DNA of 64,000 bases. Source: Lepidostoma basale (Eukaryota; Arthropoda; Insecta; Trichoptera; Lepidostomatidae). The notes beneath the pieces were generated by a model. That model had not been told where the DNA came from. It ran no database searches and saw nothing but the letters and a program-made list of their open reading frames with translations. The stretch spans positions 124,001 through 188,000 of the forward strand of contig JAHDVF020001050.1 in the NCBI GenBank assembly GCA_022606425.2, written 5' to 3'. A program made the position numbers and the translations under genes. Position 1 is the first letter of the stretch. Each line of letters opens with the position of its first letter. Positions 11,201-19,721 of the stretch are shown here, one piece after another.

Positions 11201-14200
11201 TTCATAAATATTATATGGTGTTGTCATAATCGTTCAAGAAATGATAAATAAATGAAGTTTTATTTTGTAAAGTCTGGGTTTATTCAGATACCAAGATCCA
11301 AACTTACGCCCCTCTACACCACCGGAAAATTGAACTACCTTTCATTTTCAGGAAGTTAAGTGTAGGATTTTGGTAAACACGTATATATGTAGATCAGTAG
11401 GGAATGTTAAGAACATTGTGTTCCAGTGCGGGCAGCGGTCTCAGTGCCCTATCCCCGGGGTCGCGGGAAGCAGTTGTGGACCCCATAGCAGAGCTGCTCT
11501 CACAGCTGTCAGGGGCACGGCGCGCCGCCGGCCCCGCACCCGCCCCCTCTCAGCTACAGCAGCTACAGATGCAGCTACAGCTGGAGAGGCACCAGGTCTC
11601 CGTGAGTTCACCCACTTTATAACAACATTCTTGTCATTACATCAACACAGACGCATGTTCTGCCACTTCTTCTGATATGTGTGTAATAAGTATGTGCGGT
11701 TTGTTAGGCGGCCCGACAGCAGCAGCTGGAGAGAGTCCCGCGGCGCGCTGGCTTGGGGACCGGGGCCGCCCCTGCAGCGTCCGCCCCTGCTCAGGCCGCC
11801 CCCGCTGCGCCTGCCGCCGGCTCCACCCCGGCCGCTCCCCTCCAGGCGGCACCCGCCCGCGACGAGGCGCCGCCGCCCTCGCAGTTCCTGCTTGCCAGGT
11901 ATATCATGTTAGGATGTTGAGCTTCAGGTAGACTTTTATTGTTCTTTTGCCAGCTCCAAGCTTCACTTCCATACATGAGGGTTGGCACTAGAACTCCATT
12001 GTGTACTGCCATCTTTGCTTCTGTGGATATATTTCTATTTGCAGTAATGACTTTGAGTGCGCCATTTATTTAATTCCCAGCACCAAACCTCCTTTCGATG
12101 TCTTTCTCCATTTTTCCGTCCCTTGTAAACATGCTTCCCAGATACGTAAATTCAGTAACTTGCTCCAATTTCTCGCCCATCGCACTTATATCACAAATCG
12201 TCATACATTCTTCTTTCTCGAAAACCATCTCTTTAGATTTAGACACATTCATCACCAAGTCACTCTTTTTGCATGCCTCATACATCCTTGACACTAAGGC
12301 TTGCAAATTTTCTTTACTGTCGGCGATTAACACAGTATTGATACTAAACAGACTTAAATTTTGGTTTCTTGTATTCAAATTCAGCAACATGATTTTATAC
12401 GATATTCAGAAAGATCATCCAATATTCAAATCAAATCAGTTTATTTCATCAATAGACATTACAAAATTAAGGTTTAAGGCATCTATTGAGAACAGGTAAA
12501 ATAATATATTGTATGAGATTTTTTTTTCCTCCGGCGCTACAACCCTTGGTGCGTCTCAGCCTCCTCCTAGAAACGAATTTCTTGAAGTGTTCGTAACGTT
12601 GGTTGTTTTACGAGGTTAGGTTATTGCCCTCTCTGTTAGCTGTGGCACATCAACATACGAGTACGTCCAATATGCCACACCCAGGGTTTGCGGGATCATA
12701 AAGATCACACGTGGACGCCAGAGATTCGGATTAAATGGTAGTGTTGTTGATATTATGCAACTATGGCATTTACATGAGGGAGTGTGGTAGCTATCCGTGG
12801 CTCTATCCCACGGCATTTCTTCTGGGAATGCTCAGAACCAATTCTTTACAGCTTCGAAGAGATGGACATCTAATAACCCATTTCTTCAGATTAATTAGGG
12901 GATACTTCGAGAACTCGGCCGTATTGGAGGATGTTGGTCTTTTTGTCCCCGATAGATATCTCCGACAGCGACAGCACAGATTGTTTTACCTACCGGCCGC
13001 CAGAACCAATCTGCCTCTGGTGACACCGGTGGGAAGAACAATTAGTGTGCTGAACGCGGTCTCCTCGGAGATCGACGTCTTTCATGTTAGTGAAAGTACG
13101 TTCAGGGGGCAAATACTATTGACTTTCGAAAGTATCTTGTCTTCCTAATGTCGAACCATCTCTAATGCGTTCCTGGTACTTTGTTGTATTTTTATGATAT
13201 TTTACCTGTACTTAATAGATGCCTTAAACATTTTCCTGTTTGTAATGTCTATTGAGTTAATAAACTGATTTGATTTGATTTACTGGTACACATACCGTCC
13301 ACCATGGTATGTCCCCCCACGGCCCTAACCATCCATTCAAATCCTTTATTTGTGTATACTACATTTAAATGTATACAGTTATTTAAAAATCCTGCGCCAC
13401 AAATGAAGTACTTTATTTATAGTATACTGCATGGTTGTTTACCTCCCACTTGGTATATATAATATAATAGGATTGGATAAAGAATGAATATTTTGTCTTT
13501 TAGGTTCCTAAGCAGCGTGACGATCGAGGAAGACCCAGAGGAATGCAGCTGGCGATCAGGTTTCGCAGCAGCGGCGGCATTAGGCTCCCTGGGACGGCCC
13601 CCGCCTCCGCGGCCCCGGCCTCCGCCGCCCCCAGCGCGGGCCCCGCCTGCGCAGGCCAAGCCCGCCCCTGCCCCCGCGCCCGCCAAGCTGCGCAAGGAGC
13701 ACGCGCGCAGTCCCGCGCAGCCCGCCCACCTCGCGGAGGGCAGGTACGTCGCCAGCCATACCTACTCTACCCCCCCTGCCATGCTAACCTCTGTTTCATG
13801 GGAAAGACATGTTTGGCCATGAAAACATAAACTAACTAACATCTAACTAATTAACCAACACGCCGTTTCCCTATCCTGACATTACTCTCGGGCCTCTCGT
13901 GACACGCACGCTCATCGATTGTTCCTATTTCTAACATGGCTGCCTTTCAATATTTGATTAATTTGCTCATGCCATGTCTTTCTTGGCCTTCCGCAATTTT
14001 TTTTCCATTCACACTACTTGTATATATCTTTTTAACCATCTTTCCCTCACCCATTCATTCCATATGTCCAAACCATCTTAGTGACTTTTTCTTGATATTA
14101 GATATTTGGAGTGCAAAGAAATAATAATAATAATAATATGCTAACTTTTAAAGTGCCGTTTTTGTGATGTAATCACCTCAAAGAGAATGTAAGGCGGATA

Positions 14201-15246
14201 GCCTTATATTCCTTTAAAATTTATAGAAAACAAGACATTTTCTTGCATATTAATTATTTGAGTTTGTTATGAAATGTCAGATAGAAGTTCTTTGTAAATA
14301 ATTAAAAAATAAATATTTTACTTTATTTCACTTATATTTCTAGTTCCAAGTGCCTACTCGCTGCCATCTTCTGTAACTAGAACAATGGGATTAAAACAAA
14401 ATATTTAATTTTTTATTCCCTACGAGTATTTGAGAATACAGAAAGAGAAATGCCACAAAATAAATTTAATTTCATATTATGTACTTCCATTATTAATATT
14501 TAGTGTATTTTTGTGCATCATTATTTTATTTTATTTTATATCATTGTATTTTATATTATTTGTTTTAGATTTATTTTGTGGGTGTCGGACGATCGAAGTG
14601 TGCGCGGGAGATGCCTATTGGTGGCGATGAGGTTCACAACCCATCACACCGCGTCTCCCGCGGAGCGAAAAGAGAAGGATGGAGTGCCGCATCAGTAAAA
14701 GTGTGACAGTCCATTCTTTCCGCCTACCCTTTCGGGGAGACGGCGTGATGGTTAGTTAGTTAGTTAGTTGTGCATCATAGAATTAAACAATGACCTCGTC
14801 TGTTCAGCAGGAGTATTCTCGCCAGTGCAAGGAAGTTGCATTTATTCCTGGCGAGTATTAATTTAGTTGATACATATGTACATTCTAAATGTGCACTCAT
14901 TGCAGTCTTGTCAGTTCACAAAAGATTTGCAAGTCACGCAGTCTCTAGCTGTATTTATCAATCAATCAAATCAAATCAGTTTATTAACTCAATAGACATT
15001 ACAAACAGTAAAATATTTAAGGCATCTATTAAGTACAGGTAAAATATTATTATAATACAACAAAGTACCAGGAACGCTTATGTTATATTGTGGACTGTTC
15101 TAATGTGAAATAATTGTTTCCGAAGGTAGGTCCTGCCCAGCGCGGTGCCCCCCGGCCGCGGGCCCCCGACGCCCGGAGCCCCGCCCGGAGTCCTAGCTGC
15201 CCGCGAGCGCCCCCGCTGTCCTCCTGTTTGTGTATTTAACATTTAG
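5248..15246 (+). CDS. KCMF1: KCMF1-like ZZ-type zinc-finger E3 ubiquitin ligase
   Basis: KCMF1 is a ZZ-domain protein linked to ubiquitin ligase activity and UBR4-dependent protein turnover. Exons: 5248-5263, 5457-5624, 6498-6634, 6920-7039, 10163-10260, 11427-11595, 11708-11898, 13504-13743 and a last exon near 15130-15246. It starts MSRHEGVSCDSC, as in other KCMF1 proteins. The ZZ finger (residues 9-50) has C9, C12, C24, C27, C33, C36, H46 and H50. A C2H2-like finger (C80, C83, H96, H101) and a CPVC...LEH finger follow. Then come SRRSNMHF, VDPIAELLSQLSG (about 197-209) and a Gln-rich helix. The C-terminal third is Pro/Ala-rich and diverges from vertebrates. The last acceptor is ambiguous: AG at 15129 gives a stop at 15194-15196, AG at 15140 gives one at 15244-15246 (about 401 or 414 residues). 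Intron 4 appears to be AT-AC. Introns 4, 5, 7 and 8 are packed with LINEs and SINEs. Confidence 0.9.
7177..7226 (-). ncRNA. Hammerhead ribozyme-like motif (family B, copy 1)
   Basis: On the minus strand: GTAACC, CTGACGA (7217-7211), stem II GCTCC/GGAGC closed by GGGA, GAAAC (7195-7191), then CCGGTT and GGTTG. This matches the hammerhead core CUGANGA - stem II - GAAA with a minimal stem III (ACCGGU) and a U17 cleavage site. GUAACC and GGUUGU can pair as stem I (two G-U pairs). It would be a type I arrangement, like the hammerheads known from Penelope-like elements. The surrounding repeat (about 7080-7230) recurs at 31075-31170. Confidence 0.65.
8243..8795 (-). mobile_element. LINE-A copy with 13-bp target-site duplication
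   Basis: The minus strand encodes the C-terminal part of the LINE-A frame: [55 protein letters not shown], then frameshifted sequence to the TTAG-repeat tail at 8256. The element runs 8256-8782. Both ends are flanked by TTAAAAATTCTTT (8243-8255 and 8783-8795), so this is a 5'-truncated insertion into KCMF1 intron 4. Confidence 0.88.
8828..8860 (+). repeat. Hammerhead-related repeat (family A, copy 1), decayed
   Basis: Contains CCAGAAGATGGCAGCG, then a degenerate second arm (ATCAGCCGAAC). It matches the core of family A seen better at 39445 and 46950, but the stem and the GAAAC box are damaged. Confidence 0.45.
9055..9992 (-). mobile_element. CR1/jockey-like LINE, C-terminal ORF2 fragment and 3' region
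   Basis: The minus strand has an uninterrupted frame (9992-9330) ending the reverse-transcriptase polyprotein: GVTIDPKLTFVSHID, SRLEYVSPVWSPYYAAHI, RIERVQKMFIKHINF. This post-RT region is typical of CR1/jockey-like LINEs. The catalytic domain is missing. Downstream (9330-9055) is an AT-rich 3' region reaching a TTTATTTATT run. It is a 5'-truncated copy in KCMF1 intron 4. Confidence 0.85.
10488..10638 (-). mobile_element. SINE-T copy (tRNA-derived), diverged
   Basis: The minus strand begins with an A-box-like TGGCAGAGTGGCAAC, then a GGTCTCGCTGCC remnant. The SINE-T body follows: CTTTGGTCTGGTGCAGAA, AATAAAATGGTGATAGATT, TACCTATCACACGTCATG. It lies antisense in KCMF1 intron 5. Confidence 0.7.
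11925..12375 (-). mobile_element. LINE-A fragment, internal part only
   Basis: The minus strand reads [82 protein letters not shown]. This is the stretch just after the RT active site of LINE-A, with frameshifts. It lacks the TTAG tail, so it is an internal remnant. It lies in KCMF1 intron 7. Confidence 0.8.
12420..12510 (-). mobile_element. LINE-J 3' end, short
   Basis: The minus strand has the LINE-J terminal block: TACCTGTTCTCAATAGATGC, TAATGTCTATTGATGAAATA, AACTGATTTGATTTGA. It is only about 90 bp long and lies next to the longer LINE-J copy at 12735. Confidence 0.75.
12735..13285 (+). mobile_element. LINE-J ORF2 C-terminus and 3' end
   Basis: The plus-strand frame (137 codons) carries GHLITHFFRLIRGYFENS, EDVGLFVPDRYLRQRQHRLF, ARTNLPLVTPVGRTIS, DVFHVSESTFRGQ. 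This is the C-terminal tail of a CR1/jockey-like ORF2. It is followed by a short 3' UTR ending in TTGATTTGATTTGATTT. Five other copies occur in the window, all 5'-truncated. Confidence 0.85.
13829..14105 (-). mobile_element. LINE-A 3' end fragment
   Basis: The minus strand shows the LINE-A tail: TTAGTTAG near 13830-13840, the CACGAGAGGCC region, then CATGAGCAAATTAATCAAAT and TTTGGACATATGGAATGAA near 14060. It is frameshifted throughout and lies in KCMF1 intron 8. Confidence 0.7.
14117..14200 (-). mobile_element. LINE-L3 3' terminus with (TTA)n tail
   Basis: On the minus strand, sequence ending GATTACATCACAAAAACGGC, ACTTTAAAAGTTAGC runs into a TTATTATTATT tail. The same end occurs at 46283-46385 and, more diverged, at 57405-57500. 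It is therefore the end of one LINE family. Confidence 0.6.
14336..14385 (-). repeat. Hammerhead-related repeat (family A, copy 2) with intact stem I
   Basis: Minus strand: TTCTAGTT, ACAGAAGATGGCAGCG, a degenerate second stem-II arm, then GGAACTAGAA. The outer arms TTCTAGTT/AACTAGAA are perfectly complementary, as expected of hammerhead stem I. U4 of the core is A, and GAAAC is lost. Confidence 0.5.
14575..14775 (+). mobile_element. SINE-X copy 1
   Basis: Head: GGGAGATGCCTATTGGTGGC, GATGAGGTTCACAACCCATC (a B-box-like GGTTCNNAACC core), CACACCGCGTCTCCCGCGG. A GAGAAGGATGGAGTGCCGC block follows, then the LINE-A tail GTCCATTCTTTCCGCCTACC, TCGGGGAGACGGCGTGATGG and TTAG repeats. There is no LINE-A coding sequence between head and tail. 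Other copies: 35823, 37540, 47029 and 63597. Confidence 0.8.
14955..15085 (-). mobile_element. LINE-J 3' end next to the last KCMF1 exon
   Basis: The minus strand carries the LINE-J terminal block (TACCTGTACTTAATAGATGC, TGTAATGTCTATTGAG, AACTGATTTGATTTGATTGA). It ends about 45-55 bp before the last KCMF1 exon, so it may affect the branch and acceptor region of that intron. Confidence 0.8.
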
Positions 15247-15686
15247 TCTCCCGATGTATTCAGCCGATATGTTGTTTGATATATTGTGTATATATTGGGA
15301 CAGCGAGCGAGGCGGGCGCTATAAATAATTAGTGATATTAACTGAACGTGAAATTCGTAATAAAATAATTATTGTTGTTAATTTTAATTTAATATATTGT
15401 ATCATTTTAAAAGCATCTAATGGACGCCGGAGCCTACACTTTGGTTATTTATGCTTTTGTTTGTGTTCTGGATATATTCCGCGATTGCCCGTAGCCACAA
15501 CACTTAACCTTCGTAGTCGGAAGTTTGTTTCTTACTTCGTCTCCGTTCCGTAGCCCTGGTTTACATTCGCAGCGTCACCAACCACCGTCTAGTCAGACTC
15601 AACAACCCTCGATAGTGTAAAGTAACCATTACGCTTTCCTTTGTGCGCCCTCACTACCTTTTGTAATCTATTATTGCAATGCATTC

Positions 15687-15692
15687 AATAAA
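15687..15692 (+). promoter_or_regulatory. KCMF1: Poly(A) signal of KCMF1
   Basis: AATAAA about 440-490 bp after the stop, with a T-rich stretch downstream. It fits the 3' end of KCMF1. Confidence 0.65.
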
Positions 15693-15699
15693 GGAAAAT

Positions 15700-16325
15700 G
15701 TCTCTTTACAGTTCCTCCTTGTTCTCACATTTAATTGCCTCATCTCCCCTCCCTCTATACGTGGTAAGGTAAGTATTGCGCAGCAATGAAAGACAACTAT
15801 TTACAATCTTAAGTTTATTTTAGAATATTAATTTGTACATGATGGTTCAAGTGTAAATACAGCGAGGTGATATAATACACATTACACACACCTTAGGGGC
15901 TACACTTTGTTTAATATATATATCATTATGCCCACCAAGAAATAAAAATTAATGATTCAGGCAAGATGATGTTAAAACACCGACTTGCACACTTATATCA
16001 AAAAGTTAATTTGTCAAAAGGAGAGTGTACAAATTTAGGTGTGTAGCTTTGACTACATGTCAGCTGATCAATTGATTGTAATTCAAATTCTCGCCGAAAT
16101 CCTCTTTTACTATCTGTCTCTATCTGAAATGGTTCTCACTATGTTTTGAAGTTAGTCTTAAGTTAGTTTTTTTTTATAATACTGGTGTGTCAATATTAAG
16201 TGTTCTCACACTTATAATCAGAATTCAGTCTCATCTGGACAATTATAACAGATCGATAAAAAATAAAACAGAAAATTAAAAACACATTCAATTGACAAAT
16301 TTGAAGGAATTCATCAGTCAAGTGG
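15700..16325. other. Convergent intergenic region KCMF1/SARNP
   Basis: AT-rich spacer between two converging 3' ends. I see no gene or recognisable repeat in it. Confidence 0.5.
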
Positions 16326-16331
16326 TTTATT
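16326..16331 (-). promoter_or_regulatory. SARNP: Poly(A) signal of SARNP
   Basis: Minus-strand AATAAA about 120 bp after the SARNP stop, at a suitable distance for its 3' end. Confidence 0.55.
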
Positions 16332-16453
16332 ACAAAATGTCACATAGGGTACATCATAATAATAAATACAATAAACAAGAATCACCGGAAACAAAGTGCA
16401 CATACTCCTCTCTTAAAGTCTATTTCTGTTGAAACACGAGAACACTCGGATTA

Positions 16454-17371
16454 TTACGTTTTCACAGAACCAAATTTGGCTTTCCTTTTTTCTAATTTTT
16501 CCTTGTTCTCAACGTCCACCATGACTTTAGACACCGACATACCAAACCTCTCCGCACGCTTCTTCAGGATGTCCAGGGAGGCGGCCGTTGCCGCGTGGAT
16601 TTTTTGCGAACCGTTGGCCGGTCCAGACGCGACGGCGGGGGCAGCAGCCGGAGAGGCGAGGCCGAAGCGGGCTTTGCGGGCATCTTTGGCCGAGGCCTCC
16701 GGCAGTGGGAGGCCGAAGCGTTTGGCTCTCTGCTCCAGCTTCTCCTTAGCATCAACAGTTATCTTCACTATGCCGGGCTTTGATACATTTTCCACTTTCT
16801 CACTGCTATCAGCTTTCACCGCAATATTTTCGCCGGAGGCAGGAGCTGTGATGGAAGTCCTGTTGAGAACGACTTTCTTAGCTGGCACAGTGGTACTGTC
16901 CATTGAGATCAGTTGACGTTTTGGCGGGCTTTCTGAATCGGGGGATAGGAGTTTATCTTCGTTAATGGATTCTGTGCTTGAAATAACAGGAGGCAACCTT
17001 CTTTTCAAAGTCCTGGTAGGGTGTGACGCTGCGCTAGTGACGACGTCGGATTTGCTTTCGGTAATCGGACATTTATCGAGAATAGAGGCGCTCACCTCAG
17101 ACTCGTTGCAAATGATATCATCCGCTATTAAATCTGTATCGCCTTTATCTTCATCGTCATCGTCTAGAACTCCATCCGAGTCAAGATCGTCGGAATCCAG
17201 GGTGTCTTCGGTGAAGCTGTCCTTACTCATGGCAGCCTGCAGCCGGGCCATCAACTCGCTCTTGTCTCCCGCGGTGCTCAGCCCACGCGACTTCAGCTCC
17301 TTTTTCAACTCCACTACCTTCAATTTACTTATGTCTGAAGGCTTTCCGATTACCGTGGAGTCCGCCATCAT
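16454..17371 (-). CDS. SARNP: SAP domain-containing ribonucleoprotein (SARNP/CIP29/Tho1 family), single exon
   Basis: SARNP is an RNA- and DNA-binding protein that joins the TREX mRNA-export complex through the helicase UAP56. One uninterrupted frame gives 305 residues, against about 210 in human SARNP. The SAP domain is at about residues 14-48 (LKVVELKKELKSRGLSTAG). A very acidic stretch rich in Asp follows (about 57-82), then a low-complexity linker. The C-terminal half has four RxxRFG-type motifs: RAKRFGLP, RKARFGL, KRAERFGMS and KRKAKFGS. These are the repeated UAP56-binding motifs of the family. The start is ATGATG, so the second Met may be used. Vertebrate SARNP genes are split by many introns while this one has none. 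A retrocopy is possible, though the frame is intact. The gene is divergent from transketolase and convergent with KCMF1. Confidence 0.92.
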   Translation of the reverse strand: MMADSTVIGKPSDISKLKVVELKKELKSRGLSTAGDKSELMARLQAAMSKDSFTEDTLDSDDLDSDGVLDDDDEDKGDTDLIADDIICNESEVSASILDKCPITESKSDVVTSAASHPTRTLKRRLPPVISSTESINEDKLLSPDSESPPKRQLISMDSTTVPAKKVVLNRTSITAPASGENIAVKADSSEKVENVSKPGIVKITVDAKEKLEQRAKRFGLPLPEASAKDARKARFGLASPAAAPAVASGPANGSQKIHAATAASLDILKKRAERFGMSVSKVMVDVENKEKLEKRKAKFGSVKT

Positions 17372-18074
17372 AACGAATAGAATATTTGATTAATAATGAT
17401 ATTGTGTTATTTCTTGATTGTAAACAAATAACAATTTAACCGAGGTGACAAAATTAAATTTATACGAAATATTGACGGATAAAAAAAGCGCCACAAGCCG
17501 CACCACAGAACACATAAAATTGCTAACTAGATGTTTCATCTGTGGGCTAATTGACTATAGACAATGAAAAATTTATAACGTCAGCCTTTATGGTTATTTA
17601 AATGAATGGGTATAAAAATAATAAAGTATTTAATTGTTAATAAAACAAAGAATTTTATTATTTATTATCGTAGTAGGTATTTTTTACACCTACTATAAAA
17701 ATAACTTTATAATAAAATGTGAAACGAAAAGAGGAGGCAGGAGGCTAAGCATGACGATTCAATGAATAGAAGATAAAAATTATTCATAGTTAAGAGATCC
17801 ATTTATAGAAAAAATAAATGGTGTCCAATTGTGATTATTATATGTATGTTAAACCATCATTGTGGTGTTAGTTATATATAAGTTACCATATGTATTTGAA
17901 CAAATAAAGATATCAATATTTTTGTTTTTTATCGAAACCCCGTACATAATTATGTCTTAATTTCAGATTTTTTGTTTTTTCCAAAAAAATTCATAAAAAT
18001 AAAGTACTTATCATTTTTGTCATGCTCAGGATTACATATAAGTAGCCATTGCGATTTTTGAATGCGAGCTAAAA

Positions 18075-18345
18075 GAGGATCATCTTCATCATCAATGGCG
18101 TTACAGCCCACTATGAGCCTCGGCCTCCTCCAGAATTCTTCTTCCTGTCCATCGCCCGTATTCTCCAGTTTGTAACACTAATTGCCCTGAGGCCCCCCTC
18201 CACACCATCCATCCACGTCAGTTTTGGTCTTCTCACACTTCGCTTTTCATCTAGTCGTGTATTAATATAATATATTCCATGGAATTCGGTTTTCTCCATT
18301 CGTTGGAGGGGCCTAACTAGTCTATTTAAATGAAAAGAGCACATA
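18075..18345 (-). mobile_element. RTE-R LINE C-terminal relic
   Basis: The minus strand reads RLVRPLQRMEKTEFHG, KRSVRRPKLTWMDGVEGGLR, NWRIRAMDRKK. This is the RxGRPxxxWMD region at the end of RTE-like ORFs. It ends with a GGGCTGTAACGCC-type tail near 18100. Confidence 0.75.
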
Positions 18346-18639
18346 TTTATATTATGTTATTATAAATTTCACATTACTTTTGAGTTTACAATATTTTTTG
18401 TTCTAAAAATAATCTCTTAGGCAAACGTTTTCCCTTTTTCAGTGAACCAAGGTTTTGGTTGTTCAAATAAAGATATAGGTATTTGTTTTCAAAAAAATTA
18501 AATGTAATATTCACATAAGTAATATCTGCACCTCAAAAGCAGACAGATCCAAATTAAAATATTGAGTATTAAAATAGAGACAAAAATATAAGCATTTTTT
18601 TTAATCTTGCCTTTATAACAACTTTTAACATTTAAACTG

Positions 18640-19000
18640 AGTGCTTATATTTTATAAGCTTAAAGTACTTCTGTACCTTCACCGAAGTAATATTAATGAA
18701 CAGAGCAGTCTCGAATCAAGAAGAAAAGGTACATTGATGATCTTAGGATTTAAAATACTCCGTAACCTCATTGATAGCCCATACCTCTTAGAGTGTTATG
18801 GCCTCAATGCACCGGACAGGTATGCTCGCGCTAGAAGACACGATCTGTTGTGCATACCGCATAGCAGGACAAATGTCTTGGCGCAGCATACAATGACCCG
18901 GGGTATGGTGCTCTTGAATGAAGTTTCAGTCGATGTGAACATTCTCCAAATGACCTATACGTCCTTTAAGGAACATATAGGTACATACCACAATTGCTAA
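18640..19000 (+). mobile_element. Jockey/CR1-like LINE C-terminal relic
   Basis: The plus-strand frame contains ESRRKGTLMI, KILRNLIDSPYLLECYGLN, PDRYARARRHDLLCIPHSRT, LLNEVSVDVNIL. It follows the same layout as the ORF2 tail of LINE-J but is clearly a different family. Confidence 0.75.
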
Positions 19001-19721
19001 TATTGTTTTATTTTAACATGTATTTTATATGTATGTAAAATGTATACAGTAATGGGATTTTAAAGACCTGTCGTATAAAAAAAAAAAAACCCAGTAAAAA
19101 TATCAGAAAGATCTGTAAACATATAATTTCCATTGAATTAATCATCTTCCTGTGTCGTATCAGGTTTTCCCGATGTTGGCCAATACTTTGGAATTTTGGA
19201 ATACAGTAATATTGAATTAACAATGAGTTATTACAAATTTAATATGTATTATACAAAGAAATACAGTTTATTGTTCAATAAATTTAATTCGTTTTACTTG
19301 TACAACCAACGCCGTAGCAATATTACTTAGTACTTTTAATGTATGTTCATATTATAATATTTTCTGAACACAATTTTATTTACTATGCTACTACGCAAAT
19401 GCAACATGCAACGTAAATATGAAATAACAAGTCTACTTAGTATTATCAGCGAGTTAAATTTAATAATAGTTATCTTATAAAAATCGGATAACCCATCTCT
19501 ATCAACACATCGCGTATATTGTGAAGTAAAGCACCCGTCGCATGTCGCATTCTCGTATTCTCGATAGAGAAAGAGTCTTACCTGCTTGTCATAGTCTTCA
19601 TAACCTGTGGAACTTTCGTGTTGACCGGTCGGCGTCGGGAGTTGTATTTTATCGCTATCTGTCTAGTATTCATTCATTATCTGCAATTTTTCCAACTTGC
19701 ACGCTGATTTAACTCGTCAAA

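Larger units (their letters stand above)
17372..19721. other. Divergent intergenic region SARNP/TKT
   Basis: About 2.3 kb that should hold the SARNP promoter (right of 17371) and the transketolase promoter and 5' UTR (left of 19722). It contains an RTE-R relic (18075-18345), a LINE relic (18640-19000) and, near 19030-19095, a scrap resembling the 3' end of SINE-T (GACCTGTCGTATA plus an A run). The rest is AT-rich with nothing recognisable. Confidence 0.5.

Noticed and set aside
13543..13830. 95-codon frame MQLAIRFRSS... overlapping KCMF1 exon 8
   Set aside because: Wrong phase relative to exon 7; the high GC content makes all frames open.
16476..16916. 146-codon plus-strand frame opposite SARNP
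   Set aside because: Antisense shadow of the SARNP gene with no domain.
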